The notes beneath the pieces were generated by a model. That model worked only from the letters and a program-made list of their open reading frames with translations. It did no database searches and had not been told where the DNA came from. A stretch of DNA of 64,000 bases from Pleurostoma richardsiae (taxonomy: Eukaryota; Ascomycota; Sordariomycetes; Calosphaeriales; Pleurostomataceae). The position numbers and the translations under genes were made by a program. Shown here in pieces: positions 1-12,579 of the stretch. Numbering within the stretch: position 1 is the first letter of the stretch; each line of letters begins with the position of its first letter. Location of the stretch: assembly GCA_030052745.1 (NCBI GenBank), contig JANBVO010000001.1:1488001-1552000 (forward strand). Direction: 5' to 3'.

Positions 1-1281
1 CCAGATCGTGTTGATGTCCTTCCTCCAGAAGGTCATGTTCGACGAGCGCATGACGGAGCTCGAGTATGAGATGTTCAACGGCTTGTGGAAGGTCACGGGC
101 ATTTCTCCCGATTTCTACGAGATGGTTCTGATGGTTGACGCCGACACGAAGGTGTTCCCTGACAGTCTCACCCATATGATATCCGCAATGGTCAAGGACC
201 CCGACATCATGGGTCTCTGCGGCGAGACCAAGATTGCCAACAAGAGAGCCAGCTGGGTTTCTGCCATTCAAGTGTTCGAGTACTTCATCTCCCACCACTT
301 GTCCAAGTCGTTCGAATCTGTCTTCGGCGGTGTTACCTGTTTGCCGGGCTGTTTCTGCATGTACAGGATCAAGGCCCCCAAGGGAGCTCAGAATTACTGG
401 GTCCCTATCCTTGCAAACCCCGACGTGGTCGAGCACTATTCAGAGAACGTCGTTGATACACTGCACAAGAAGAATCTCTTGCTGCTTGGTGAAGATCGTT
501 ATTTGACTACCCTCATGCTTCGGACGTTCCCCAAGCGAAAGCAGGTCTTCGTGCCGCAGGCAGTGTGCAAGACGACGGTGCCGGACACTTTTAGCGTCTT
601 GTTGTCACAGAGACGAAGATGGATCAACTCGACCATCCACAATCTGATGGAACTTGTTCTGGTTCGCGATCTATGCGGTACCTTCTGCTTCAGCATGCAG
701 TTCATCATCTTCATCGACCTTATCGGCACACTTGTCCTTCCGGCAGCCATTGCCTTTACCTTCTATGTCGGTAAGTAACGCAGTTCACACCCGGGACATC
801 TCTGCTAGCAATACGTTTAACTAAGAAGTACGTAGTCATCATCTCGATTGTCCATTCGCCACCGCAGATCATTCCTCTTGTCCTGTTGGGTCTGATCTTG
901 GGTCTGCCAGCTGTCCTTATTGTGGTCACTGCACACTCATGGTCGTACGTCGGGTGGATGTTTATCTATCTCCTCTCTCTCCCCATCTGGAACTTCGTCC
1001 TCCCCACATACGCGTTCTGGAAGTTCGATGACTTCTCGTGGGGTGACACGCGGAAGACGGCCGGCGAAAAGACCAAAAAGGCGGGACTAGAGTACGAGGG
1101 CGAGTTCGACAGCAGCAAGATCACGATGAAGAGGTGGGCGGAGTTCGAGCGGGAGCGGAGAACGCGGAGCCAGTACTGGGGTTCGAAGGAGAACGTCGTC
1201 GGTGGAGGCAACAATGGCAGCCAGATCTGGTCGACGCCTCCGGGGCATCAGCACTACGACGAGTATTACTCGGACGCTTAG
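1..1281 (+). CDS. chs4: Class IV chitin synthase, C-terminal part (5' end outside window)
   Basis: Membrane glycosyltransferase (GT2 family) that polymerises chitin from UDP-GlcNAc at the plasma membrane. Exons are 1..770 (first full codon at 2) and 836..1281; the 65 bp intron (GTAAGT...CGTAG) restores the frame. The visible part holds the catalytic core: the DAD-type metal site (VDADTKVF), the LPGCFCMYR motif, the GEDRYLT motif and the product-site motif [12 protein letters not shown], followed by hydrophobic segments ([18 protein letters not shown], then [19 protein letters not shown]) and a hydrophilic tail ending in YYSDA. The wording around QRRRW ([20 protein letters not shown]) fits the Chs3-like class IV rather than the myosin-headed class V/VII enzymes, which is a family comparison made from memory. 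The start and the N-terminal half lie left of the window. Activity probably depends on Chs4/Chs5-type export factors, as known for class IV. Confidence 0.93.
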
Positions 1282-3490
1282 TTGCCAAGATCTCCGCGCT
1301 GTCAATGATATTAGCATTGCTGGAAGGAAATGGGCGAATAGGTCAAGGTCCCATTATCACATCATCACGCGAAACTTACCTGAGAGGTCTGCGTATCGTT
1401 TTGAGGGGCCGTTGAAGGCGCGTCTCGGTTTTTTCATATATAGGGGGATGGTGGTCAAACTATCCCGGGTACAAGGCGTCACAAGGATGTACATAAAGTA
1501 CAGGTGCATAATGTACCTAAAGTAAATCACAGGACTCGGGGGTAGCCCAGTAGCAAGTAATAATCGCAAACGTTGAACATCAATCCTGGCTCGCTTTCCC
1601 TTTCTCTTCGAATGCTTGCACGATTTCTTGCCATGCTGCCCGCCCGCTGCCGGGGTGCGCGGCACCACGAACACACGAGGACTCGGGGGTGGAGTCAGAC
1701 TGGGGAAAGGGGGCGCTTGTGTCCGGCCCAATGCACGTTCCCGAGACATGGGATGACCAGCGCTTCTTCCTCTTCGGAATCTCCCCGTCACGGGGGGACA
1801 ATCAAGATTCCGGTGGGTTCTACAGAGATCGAGACCTTGCGGGTGAGACAAAAGGCGCTGCCCCTGCGTGCCTTGCGTCCCAATGCCTTTGTCCTTTCCT
1901 TCCCTTGTAACGGGAGATGATCCGCTGGGTCCTTACTGGCTGTGCACTTGTCGGGTCTCTGGCGGGTGTGTTCATCGCAAAAGGTCAACGAATGATTCTC
2001 GTTCCTATAGACCGCCTGGGGAGTTTGCACTCTTCGGAGGCAGACGGGCGATGTGGCTTTGTTTCCACCTGCTGCCTGTGGAAGCATAACTGCTGCACAC
2101 CGAGGCAGGAGACCCCCCCGCGACCGGTGAGAGGATAAGCAGGCAGAGAGCAGTTGTTGTGATACGTCATTTTGAAGCGATGGGGACAGTGACGGGCACG
2201 GACTGATGGGACAGCTGGTTGCTCCGGGCACCGCTTGATGTAGTGCTTGAGATGGGGAAGATAGGTATCAGTTCAGGGTTGAGACTCGAGCAACTTGGGC
2301 TAGGACGTAGGACTGGGCTTCCATGTCGAGGGCTCAGTGGAATAGAATAGGTGCCATTTCCAATGCCTTTCGTCATGTGGTGTAATGGAAGGTGTTGTAC
2401 TGTACGTAGGAAGTAAAGTAAGGTGTCTGAGAGGACTCGAATATCAAGTCTTCTTTCTCTTGTCTGTTTCTTTTGCCCCTCCACCCGTCAAGAGCAGATC
2501 CCCTTGGCTGCATGTATGCGGGCTCCTCGAAGGTGCCTTTGGTGGTCATCAATGGCCCAGTCAGCCGTAGCAGCTCTTTAGAAGCTTCCGTCTCGTGACC
2601 TTCACTTGCCTTCCATCCCATGTCGACAGCAAACCACCTGTCCAACGTGAGTGCGGGAACCCAGACTGTGAATGAAGGCAACGAGATCAAAGCGCAAGCA
2701 GTGTCTAGCCGTCACATCATCATGACGGAGCTATCCACGGTAGAACGAGCGTGGGAGTGACTCGAGACGGCGGCAAAGGACAGAGACACAGGACAAAGGG
2801 GTGGAGGAGGCAAGGATACCGGTGTCATAGTAATAAGTCAAGGACCGTTCCGATTCGACCCCGCCATTCGCTGTCAGCGGCCCGGCCATCCATCCCAGCT
2901 GGGCGGCCACCTCCTCCGCCTCCTCCTCCTCCTCCTCCAAACGCCTCCAATCCCAGCCCGACACGCCTAATTAAGCGTTCTGCATCGCAGAAACCGCCGA
3001 CTGCCTCTGCCCGACCCGTGACTCTGCCCGTGGCTGCGGTTGCGGGGGAAGTTTTTTGCCTTCTCAGCTCCGCGCCTGGCCCACCACGGAACCTCCTTCA
3101 ACTAACTCAGGTCTACGGGATACCTACCTACCTGCCTTGCCCGCCTTACCTCACCTACGCTACACCTAACGTCCCCCGTTCCGGCGACAGCCCCCGACCG
3201 ACAGATCACCAGCGCCACCCTGAACTGGCCTCGCCAGCCGCACTCCCGACAAAGGGCAGCCCCTGGCTGCGCTCCTCATCTTTCCCCTGCTGACAAGCGT
3301 CCAAATCCGCGTCACGTCTGCTCGGGCCGGGCCAACAGCAGCCTGCGTCCGCAAAAGCAAGCAATCCCGGGCGCCACCAACCTGGCGACAAACAGCAGCG
3401 GCCCCCCGGCTGGTCAGCGCTCCTAGGGTTTCCCGCCCGATGCGCTGCCAGATCCCTTCCGAACCCCCCCGTCATAAGTGAGCGATCACG
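1282..3490. other. Intergenic, chitin synthase 3' flank and WD40 gene promoter
   Basis: No supportable gene. The left part is the 3' flank of the chitin synthase. From about 2860 to 3490 the top strand becomes pyrimidine-rich, which is common in fungal promoters and leaders, and includes a CTC-type microsatellite near 2909-2939. A proline-rich open frame across 2751-3293 is a by-product of that composition. Confidence 0.6.
2909..2939. repeat. CTC/CCT microsatellite
   Basis: A near-perfect run of CTC/CCT trinucleotides (cctcctccgcctcctcctcc and on), in the pyrimidine-rich DNA upstream of the WD40 gene. No function is implied. Confidence 0.8.
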
Positions 3491-5707
3491 ATGCGACCCG
3501 GCGACGGTAATTCTCACTCTCACTCCCACTCCCACTCCCATCCTCCCGCTCCCGCTCCCGCTCCCGCCTCTTCTCAGCCGCATCCTCCCCACGACGATCC
3601 TGCCTCGACCTCCTCTGCGCCGCTGCCTACGGGCCCCAACCTCTCCAACAGCCACGATGACACACCAGTGATTCTATCCGAATTCGACCACTACGTGCCG
3701 CTAGAGGCGGGCAGCGACGGCGCGCAAATAGAGGATATGGACGAGTATCACGGCCCTGATGCTTTCGGCTTCGAGAACTATGCCTCCGACGACCAGGACA
3801 TGTCGGATGATGGCGGCGCCCCCTTGGCGGACCTCTACGCCATTACTCATCTACTGGACCACCCCATGGCTATGGATGTCTCGACCGATTCCGACGTCGA
3901 CCCCGATTGGGGATACCCGGAGGAAGCATTGGGGCCCAATGGTCCGACCTTACCACACCTAAGCCACCAGACGCCTGGAGTCGCTGCCGCTCTGTATGCT
4001 CAACACACAGGCAATGCCGTGAATATCCCTGTGGTAAATGCCGCGGCATTGGCTGAGCAGACACAACAATTCGGCACTCTGGTTGACAACATCATCGGAA
4101 CGTTTGAGGGAGAGCATCCGACTGCCTTGAGCAACCCCAACCCCACCACCCTTGGCCCGGATAATCCTGGCCTCTTCGAGTTTCTACGTCACTGGGCGTG
4201 GCAGAGCCGCGGCTCCGGTTTCGCAAGGGAGCGAGGGCGGTATCCGTGGCTTCCACAGATCAACGAGCAGGCGTCCGAGTACATCAGCCATGTCCAGTAT
4301 TGCGACTTGGACGGCGACAGGTGCGACTTCCAGGGCATCGATTGGGAAGACCTTGGCATCACGAGAGCAGAAGCACGTCAGAGAAGGGAGATCACATACA
4401 AGAACTATGTAAACATAATACAGTCGGACGTATGGGAGGTAAGTCTATACCTCGGATTCACCCGCACGGCCGCGGCGGTTGATGCTAACCCATCATCATA
4501 GCCATCCCTCCCGGACGTGCCTCTCCGCGACAGTGAAAGCTATTTCAGGTTCCGCCGCATGGACATCAGGCGAAATGTGCACCTCTCACACTTCCAGCTG
4601 CGCAACGTCCTCGCTTGCTCGTCCAGAAGCCACGTTTTCTATGCTGGGAGCTCCGTGGTTCACCAATTCAACCCCCTTTCTGGTGTGGGACGCATGGCAA
4701 TGGCCCTGAGCAACGAGAATGATGGCACCCATGTATCAACTTTGGCAGCGGACCACGGAGTGCTGATTGCAGGCGGCTTTAATGGCGAGTATGCTATGCG
4801 CTCTCTGAATTCTTTTGTAGATGACGGCGGCAAGCCCGAGTGCCACGAGGGAACCATTACTACGAATGCGAGCGGCATCACGAACCACGTCAAAATCCAC
4901 CAGCCTAGGGGCTCGTCTAAGCCGAGAGCTGCATTTGCGTCGAACGACATGGGCTTTCGCGTCCTTGACCTCGAGACCGAGAAGTTCGTCTCCGAGTCGA
5001 CTTTCCCGTATCCGTTGAACTGCTCGGCACTGTCCCCCGACCGGCGACTGCGAGTCATGGTGGGTGATCACCGCAATGTGCTCATCACCACGGCGGGAGA
5101 CGAGTCCCCGCTTGAGATCCTCCAGGAACTTCCGGGTCATCGTGACTACGGTTTTGCGTGCGACTGGGCCGACGATGGCTGGACGGTTGCCACGGGCTTC
5201 CAGGACAAGGCGGTCAAGATCTGGGACGCGCGCCGCTGGACTAAGAGCAACGGCACGCCGTACCCGCTGGAGACCATCCGGACAGAGATGGCCGGCGTGC
5301 GCAGCCTGCGCTTCTCCCCGGTCGGGTCCGGGAAGCGCGTGCTTGTGGCGGCCGAGGAGGCCGACTTCGTCAACATCATCGACGGGCAGGACTTCCGCTC
5401 CAAGCAGACGCTGGACATCATCGGCGAGATTGGCGGCGTCGCGTTTACCAACGACGGGCAGGACCTCCACGTCCTCTGCTGCGACCGCGTCCGCGGCGGG
5501 CTGCTCCAGTTCGAGCGCTGCGGGCTCGGCGCCGAGGCGGGCCACGACCCGGACAGGGAGGTCAACTGGCGCGAGCTGCTGCGGCAGAGGGGTACCAGCT
5601 GGGACTGGCCCGAGAACAACAGCACCCCGCAGGTGCGGAGGAAGAGGGTAGTGGCTGCACGCCGGCGGCTAAGGGGCGAGGCCCTGGGGGCTCTGGAGCC
5701 GTTCTGA
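3491..5707 (+). CDS. Fungal WD40-repeat protein
   Basis: Exons 3491..4438 and 4502..5707 give 717 residues; the 63 bp intron (GTAAGT...CATAG) sits between a GAG and a CCA codon in phase 0. The first ~45 residues are a low-complexity HSHSHSHS/PAPAPAPA tract, then an acidic region rich in Asp (YASDDQDMSDD). The second exon reads as a beta-propeller: the clearest blade is ELPGHRDYGFACDWADDGW...VKIWDARRW, with weaker blades before (SCSALSPDRRL-like) and after (SLRFSPVGSGK, VAFTNDGQDLHVL). The layout resembles a filamentous-fungal WD40 family of unknown function, possibly with a DUF2415-type segment; that assignment is from memory and unverified. It is probably a protein-interaction scaffold. The start is the first ATG upstream of the repeat tract. 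Confidence 0.85.
3517..3572 (+). repeat. Coding hexanucleotide minisatellite (HS)n/(PA)n
   Basis: Two adjacent tandem arrays of 6 bp units lie in the first exon of the WD40 gene: CACTCC/CACTCT units encode alternating His-Ser, then CCCGCT units encode alternating Pro-Ala. All changes keep the frame. Confidence 0.85.
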
Positions 5708-7157
5708 GCTCAGTCCGCGGCCGCCATGGACCTGACAGGATACGAGCCGAGCACCCTACGGATTCGAAAAGTTTTTCTGCCCCGTGCCTTTGGGCGGTGG
5801 CAAGGGCCTGGGCCTAGTCCTTGAGGCCCTTTTGACGACGCTACATGAACGGATATCGAAACGGATGGAAACCGAAGGCGTTTTTTTTTCTATAGGAAGG
5901 GCATTCATTGGGAGCGTTGGCTTTCACTTCGGTAACTCTTTATACCGCCTCTTCAGGGAAGGACATGAGGGTTTCCTTTCATCTCGCATTCATCGCAAGC
6001 CAGTGGATATCATTCCCTCCGTGTGTGGCACGGGCGACTTCGTTCGCACCCGAGCTGGGGCTCGACATCCCACTGAACAGGGGATCTGGGCGTAATATGA
6101 CGCTATACAGCCTGCGGCCTGAAAGGGGAAATGTTCTCGGGCCGGGACAAGGAGGCAGTGAGGCTGCCCTTGGATCTCTCCTGTTCTTCTTTTTTGTACT
6201 TTTTCCCTGGATGGAACATCATGTGCATGCACATACCACATACCCCCCGTAGCGTGAGGGAGTCTATATCTAGGGCACTGGGACTACTAGCCCTAACAGC
6301 CCTTCGAGCTCATGCTGAGCGGGAAAATCATGATATGTCTGGGGGAGAGATAGATCTCTGGTAATATGATGATAGCAGGCGGAGGGGTGGGAAATATATG
6401 AATGGCCGACACTCTTGCGCGCGAGATCGGATGTCGTGTGTGTGTCAATGCACTCCCTATCCCAGCGTATTGTATACATGGCACCAAGGGGCGAGACTGT
6501 CCCAGCCACAGCAAGCGGCATATGTATCGAGACTGATTCGATCATGACAACATATGGGAATGGGGCCGCAGGAAAGTCCAACGACGGTCCTCTTCTGCTT
6601 CCTCCGTTATACTCGATTGGCGCGTATGCTCTAGGAGGCAATGTCGCCGACAAGCTCCCAGTCATGCCGCCTGAACCGACACAGTTGGATACACCCAAAC
6701 CAGCACGGACGAGCAAGAAGACGGCAGGATGGCATCTGTAAACGAATGTTCTCCTGTTGCTACCCGTTCCCATGGAACAGAAAACCAGCCCCTAAGGGGA
6801 CCAATCAACTAACTACGGAGGTGGTATATCGACAGCAACTAAGACACGCGAACGCCATGCCATGAACCACTGCTCAACACGCGACCCAAGGAAAAGAAGT
6901 CAAAAAAGCAAGAAAACAACACCCCATTCATTAGTATATGCCTGTTTCGGAAAGCCCCTTCCTCTACATGTTGGGACTGGGGAGGTGGATCCTCGTGACA
7001 GGAAGCAAAAATCAATGTCAAGTTCATCTCTCGTGAGGCCAAGGACGCCGCGAAAAAGCCATGATCATCATCACGCGAGCGTGGGAAACGCCGCGTGGCT
7101 AAACAAGATAAGCGAGCCACGCCCGCTGTCCAAACGCCTCAAGATCATCCATCATCA
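5708..7157. other. Intergenic between convergent WD40 and polo kinase genes
   Basis: Contains the 3' flanks of both converging genes. A T-run lies near 5880-5889. I see no coding potential, RNA gene or repeat family here. Confidence 0.6.
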
Positions 7158-10100
7158 CTAGGCCCTCTTCTTGCTCTCGTCGATGTCGGGCCCCAGCTCG
7201 GCCGGCCTGCGCGGGTCGACGATGGCCGTGTAGCGCTCGTCGCCCCAGCGGGCGCCGATAGTAACCCAGACGTGCTTCTGCTGGAAGGACACGTTCTTCG
7301 TCTCCCGGACGCCAGTCCACCGCAGCCGTCCTTCCCGGGACATGTCGCTGTTGCCGATGCCGCCGTTGGTGACCCATTCCTTGACCACGTTCTTGATGAA
7401 GTCCACTTTGCGGCGGAAGTCGTTGGCGGCGGGTATTCCCTGCAGCTCAGGGGCGATCTCTGGTCTGCGGCGCGTCGGGTTGCTAGCACTCCTCGTGGAA
7501 GATCGCACAGCTGGCTTGGACACGGTCGAGAAATTCAGTAGAGTCTGCAGAGGATACGACAACACAGTCCTGTCGTCGAGGGCCGACTCCTCCAGAGATC
7601 CGGTGACGGCCAGGCGCTCAGCGGCCTCCTGAGGCAGGTGCCAGAAGTGGCAGAAGGTGCCCGTCGCATCCAAGACGATCTTCGTGTGGTCGGGGAAATT
7701 GAACTGGAGCAGCAGTTAGAGGAGACATCTTCTCGAGATGGAATAGTCGGGAAGTCCATACCTGTAAATGACCATCGCAGAAGACCCAGCATCCAACATC
7801 TCCGAACCTCTGATAGAAAGTGACCAAGTCGCTCGGCGCCGCGGTAGGGTCTCTAATAGTCGGTACCCTCATCTGAGGGTCTTCAGAAGGTCCATCCAGC
7901 TCCCTACCGTAAGCCAGCATATAGTTCGCAAATTTCTTCCAAAGAACAATGCGCTCCCGCTTGCGATGCTCATATACCGTCTTGCCAGCACTCAGCTTCG
8001 CGGCAATTCCGTCCTGTCCGACTGTGACTCTGAAATTCTGCGGGTCAACTCTCACGCGGGTCATCCCATCCTCGCCATTATTCTCGTAGAAGTAGATGCC
8101 CTCCGACATGGGCACGATCTGATGCCTGTCTCGGTACGTTTCATCGTTCTTGCGCTGAATATGTCGCTCGGCATCGTGGACCAGCATACAAGCTGGTGGT
8201 AGCATGGCCGGCTTTGTTCCCTCGGTGGTAGGGACGTTTCGCAGGATGCATCCCACGCTGCCATCATTGAGAATGTAGCCCAAGCCAAACTTGTTCGTGT
8301 AGTCAACCCATTTGACAACAATCTGCGGCTGGGGCTGTGCCTTATCCCTCGCCGAGAGAAAAGCCATGGACCGCGAGTTCAAGGCCCGTTCTAACTCTGT
8401 TTGCAGCCTCCGGAGCCGTTCCAGGACGTCATCCGGGCGGCTACCAGGGACAGACTCCTGGTGTTCCGCTGGATCAAACAGAGTGACTACCTCCTCCTCG
8501 CTGCTAACTTGTCGAAGTGGGTGTGGCCGCTGCGGCGCGCTTGTCACCTTAGACGTAGTTGACTGTGATTTCCTAGGCGGTAGCTGGGTTCTCGATGCCC
8601 GAGTGGTGCTTTTTGTCGCAACCTCATGCGCTTCCACACTTATGGCACCACTCATAGTTAGTGGAGCTTCCTTCTTGCTACGAGATCGAACCGGAACTGA
8701 CACCGGGACGGAATCAGCGACGGCGGGTTGCAGTCGGACTGGGGGTGGTGCCATCGCCGGCCGGTTCTGTGCCCGTTGTTGAGCAGCGAAGCTCTGCGGC
8801 GGGGCTCTGAGGAGGCCTGACGGCGCCTTCATCGTGGAGTTTAGAACGGATGTGAGATCTTCCGTCTTCTCTGACAACAAGGCCGACGACTGCGACGTCA
8901 GGAGTTGCTGCTGCTGCTGTTCTCTTCTCACTTCGTCATAGGGTCGATAGACAATATTCGCAGACAGCGGAATGACAGGTGTCAAGCCGTGCTTCTCCTC
9001 TGCGGCGATTTCTCTCCAGATAGGACTGTGAATGACCCTGGTCTGATTCCAGGGGCCGACCGCACACTCGCAGCAGAGATCCATCAGGTTCTTGTGGCTC
9101 CGCGCCGCCATTTCGGGGTCCGAAACCGAGTCATAGAAATCCAACTGGTCTGGGGGGGCATCGCGAAGCTTGGAGGAGATGTCGCTCTGCAGCGGGACAT
9201 ATCCAGCCGTAAAGAAGGGGTGCTGGACAATTGTATCAGGATCCGGTCTCCTGTTGGCGTCTTGGAGCATTATAGCAACCAGGTCCTTAGCCTCTAGGCT
9301 CACGAACTTCTGGTCTGTTTGCGGCCACTCATAGTCTCTCTCTCGCGCCCGGCGATAGATCTCATCAGTCGTCGATGACTGAAATGGCGGCTTGGATGTG
9401 AGCATGGCAAATCTGCACCGGTCAGTACTCCGCTCGCGAACTTCGAAACAAAGACTTACACAATGATTCCCAAGCTCCAAATGTCCACCATATGATCATG
9501 TCCGACCTTGCCCTTCTGCAGGATTTCAGGCGCAATATAGTTAGGTGTGCCGCAGAGCGTAGTCCTGCGGATAGTGTGCATGTCTTTGCCTGTTACCAGT
9601 AGTGCCGCTAGGCCAAAGTCTCCGATTTTGGCGTTCATGTGCTTGTCTAGGAAGATGTTGCCCATCTTCAGGTCACGATGGATGATGCCCTTGGCGTGCA
9701 TGTACTTGATCGCACCCGAAATTTGCACCGTATAGAAGCGCACTTCCGGCTCTGTCAGTCCTTTCCGCTTCTTGACCATATCCATGAGAGACCCATTCGG
9801 ACACAGCTCAAGGACGAGATATGTGGAATTCTCAAAGGTGAAAGCCCGGTGGAATTGCACAATGTTCTTCTGCCTCATCTTCGAATGGATCTGGAGCTCA
9901 GTTTGGAACTAGATCTGTTGTGAGCCGGGCTGCATCTGAGATGACCAGGTTTGAGGGCGAACCTACTTTTTGCTCCATCTTCGCAGGCATCTGGCTCTTC
10001 ACAATCTTCAGGGCATATCTCTCCCCGGACTCGACCTGCTTGCCATAGTAACATATGGCAAAGCCGCCCTTGCCCAGCAGTTTCCCAACTTGGTATGTCG

Positions 10101-10287
10101 CGCCATTTCTGCGGCCTGAACTCGGGGGCTCGATCACTTCAGGAGGTGGAGGCGGTGGATGTTCTTTCTCCTTCGCCGACTTCAACACCGCAGCAGCCTT
10201 CGTCTTAAGGTCTTTAGGGCGCTGCTGTGGGAGCGCGTTGACATCCCTCGGAGACAGGGCCTCCATATCGATGCCCTTAGCGACCAT
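7158..10287 (-). CDS. plkA: Polo-like mitotic kinase (Cdc5/Plk1 type)
   Basis: Ser/Thr kinase of mitotic entry, spindle function and cytokinesis. Coding segments on the minus strand are 10287..9967, 9908..9460, 9412..7762 and 7703..7158; introns are 58, 47 and 58 bp, all frame-consistent, giving 988 residues. The kinase domain starts with LGKGGFA at about 71-77, has Lys94 (ALKIVK), catalytic HRDLK at 184-188, DFG at 204-206 and activation-loop RRTTLCGTPNYIAPE with Thr224 at the Plk1-T210 position. A linker of ~270 residues rich in Gln, Ser, Pro and Arg follows. The polo-box region starts with KWVDYTNKFGLGY at about 624, keeping the phosphopeptide-binding Trp, and carries DHTK at 812-815 with the His/Lys pincer, so it should bind primed phosphosites. 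It is longer than yeast Cdc5 (about 700 aa), as in other moulds. It diverges from the OPA3-like gene. Confidence 0.95.
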
Positions 10288-11159
10288 CTAGAACGATCCT
10301 GGTCCAGGAGTCTGACAGGAAGTCGGTTACGGGATTGGTATCTGCACCGACGAGGCGATCTGAGTTTGTTGGCTCAGAATAGGCCTCGTCAACCGGCTAG
10401 AGACCTCGAGTGATGAACCTGAAATGCGGCGATTAGCAACGAGGGGCTAAGAACCAGCGTCGAGGTAGGTACGGAGGCTTCATCGTGTAGGAGTTGTCGC
10501 GTTGAATGCAAGCTGTTTCACGGCACACCGCTTCGATGTTGGTAGCTTGGAAGCCGGGAAGGGCTGGCGGTTGGACCCAACGCAGGATAATGCAAGTCAA
10601 TAAACATTGAGACGACTTACAGAATAGCCGATTCCTGCGACGACATGCAGGATCTGATCTCAAAGTTGGGAGTCAGTTGTGGGCGAGTTCTAAGGTGCTG
10701 GCCGGTAGTGGTGACAAGAAGCTCGGGAGAGGTTTGTCACGATAATGAGCCGAAGGTCAAGGTTGGTTGCGGTCAGTCCGTGCAGCCAGCTCCCGGGCAG
10801 TTTGTTTCCTTTGGATTGGCGTGTTGCGAGGGCAACAGCACCGACTGGGGTACCTGCAGGGCTGCGGGGCATTGGGGGAGCTTGTACCGGCTGCCGCCGC
10901 AATCCGCTGTGATTGGCCAGGCCGGCACGACACGCCGCTTCTGCAGGCACCGAGGGTTCGGCGGGACTTGATCTCTCTCGGTGACCCGAAGTCTTGTACC
11001 TTGAATAAACTGCTTTTTTGAGGCCGGTGTGTCCATGAAATAGCGGCGCCAGAGGCATTCTGTGGCATCCAGACGAAGGGAGGGTGTTGCAGTGCGACGG
11101 ACGCCAAGCGAGCGTGGTGCCGGCGGACGTCTCGGCGCCCGTCTCAAAACAACGTCACC
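10288..11159. promoter_or_regulatory. Divergent intergenic region, polo kinase / OPA3-like
   Basis: An 872 bp spacer between two divergent start codons, so it must hold both promoters and leaders. One copy of the recurrent 9-mer GGTAGGTAC lies at 10464-10472. I could not place a TATA box with confidence. Confidence 0.5.
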
Positions 11160-11888
11160 ATGGTCCCTCTGCCACTTTTCAAGCTCGCCTCGCTCTTCGT
11201 TCGCCACATCTCCAAGTATGGCGCCGTAAGTACCAATTGCCTGATATACTGCCATTGTGGCCTCTACCTCCTCCGCGTCGGCTGACCCAGAAACACCCCT
11301 CAGAACCGCATCAAGGCCCAGGCGCACGAGCACCCCGGCTTCCGGGCCTTCGCTGCCAAGTACGGCCAGGCGATCCACCAGCTGAACATGCGGATGTCGG
11401 TCGCACTGCTCCGTAATAAAGACGCAGAAATCCGAGCGAAGGAGAAGGCCGAAGCGCCGACGGTCAAGACGAAAGAGCAGGTCGAGAAGGAGGAGCAGCT
11501 CAAGGCCAAGTACGGCACCACCGCCCGGGAGTCCCACCCGTCGAAACAGGCGCCCGCCAGTTTATGGAAGAGGCAGTTCAGGCCGCTGCCGGAGGCTAAG
11601 GCTGTTGACCTCTTTGCCGACGTCGCGGGTGATTCATTCATCCTCCTCGTCGCAGGGGCGCTCATTATCTACGAGTACTACAGGTCGTCGGCTAAGCCCG
11701 ATACAACCAAAGAGAAGATTGAAAAACTGAGATCGCGGTTTGAAGAGCTGCAGAAGAGAGAGCAAGAGATGGAGGAAGCAGAGAAGAGGCAAGCAGAAAG
11801 ACTTCAGCTGCTGGAGGAAGCCTTGCGGAATGTCAAAGACCCAAAGACGAAGCTGCCTATATTAGCTCTGCCGTCGCCGGCGGCGTGA
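11160..11888 (+). CDS. OPA3: OPA3-like mitochondrial membrane protein
   Basis: Homologue of the optic atrophy 3 family, small proteins of the mitochondrial membranes linked to mitochondrial morphology. Exons 11160..11225 and 11304..11888 (78 bp intron GTAAGT...CTCAG) give 216 residues. The first exon encodes MVPLPLFKLASLFVRHISKY, a family-typical start; exon 2 continues with NRIKAQAHEHPGFRAFAAKY and the HQLNMRM segment. A hydrophobic segment (DSFILLVAGALIIYEYYRSS) follows at about 132-150. The C-terminus is charged and helical, rich in Glu, Lys, Arg and Gln (about 155-200), and likely forms a coiled coil. The start is fixed by the conserved first exon. No defect is seen. Confidence 0.92.
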
Positions 11889-12579
11889 AGAGATCTATGA
11901 AAGCACCGTCTGTTTGATCTGTTGGATACGCCTCTCCCTGGTCGGGTAGGCCCTGCGACGAGACTACAATGGCTTGGAAGGCGAAGTCGGATGAAGAAGG
12001 TCACAAAATCTCCAATATTTGTACATCTACTTAGACAACCTGTATATCCCCCAAGTACCCCTACTCCGAAGCACTTGACTAGGTAACTAAGAGAAGGAGG
12101 AAAAGGAGCGGGGGAAAGCACCCGATGGCGTTTTCGGGTTGATGCCAACACCCGGGACAGCGTGTCACTTCCTCTAAGGGGAGGAGCGAACGCCAGCCAG
12201 GCGGGCTCTGGGGGAGGCAGGAAGGATACCGAGGGAGTTTTCCGAGCTCGTCTAACGCCACTCCAACTACATAAGAACAAAATCAAGACGAGCTGCAAGC
12301 CGATCAGTCACTATTTGCACATTGTGAAGTCGCTCGAAGATTAGTCGTGCCTGCAGACCAGGATCCAACATCACCTAAGCATCCCACACCATGTTTTGCG
12401 CCTCTCTACGGAAGCGCAGAGATTGGGCTCCCGCCATACCGGTCTTTCTGAAGGGCGAAGAGCGAAAGTGGCAAGGTTGGCACTTCACTCAGACTGCTGG
12501 TGCAGGCAGACTAGACATGCTCACCATGAGCAGAACGCCTGCTGACAACACACGACGTCGCCGTCCCCCTGTCCAACAG
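11889..12579. other. Intergenic, OPA3 3' flank and upstream of small gene
   Basis: 3' flank of the OPA3-like gene, then the presumed promoter, leader and missing first exon of the next gene. A good branch site (TGCTGAC near 12539-12545) precedes the acceptor at 12577-12579. Upstream I found no consensus donor (GTAAGT, GTGAGT, GTATGT) after 12391. Confidence 0.5.

Noticed and set aside
2751-3293. Proline-rich 180-codon frame upstream of the WD40 gene
   Set aside because: Caused by a CTC/CCT microsatellite and pyrimidine-rich promoter DNA; no domain and no splice support.
4736-5545. 269-codon open frame antisense to the WD40 gene
   Set aside because: Composition by-product opposite a frame with clear WD blades.
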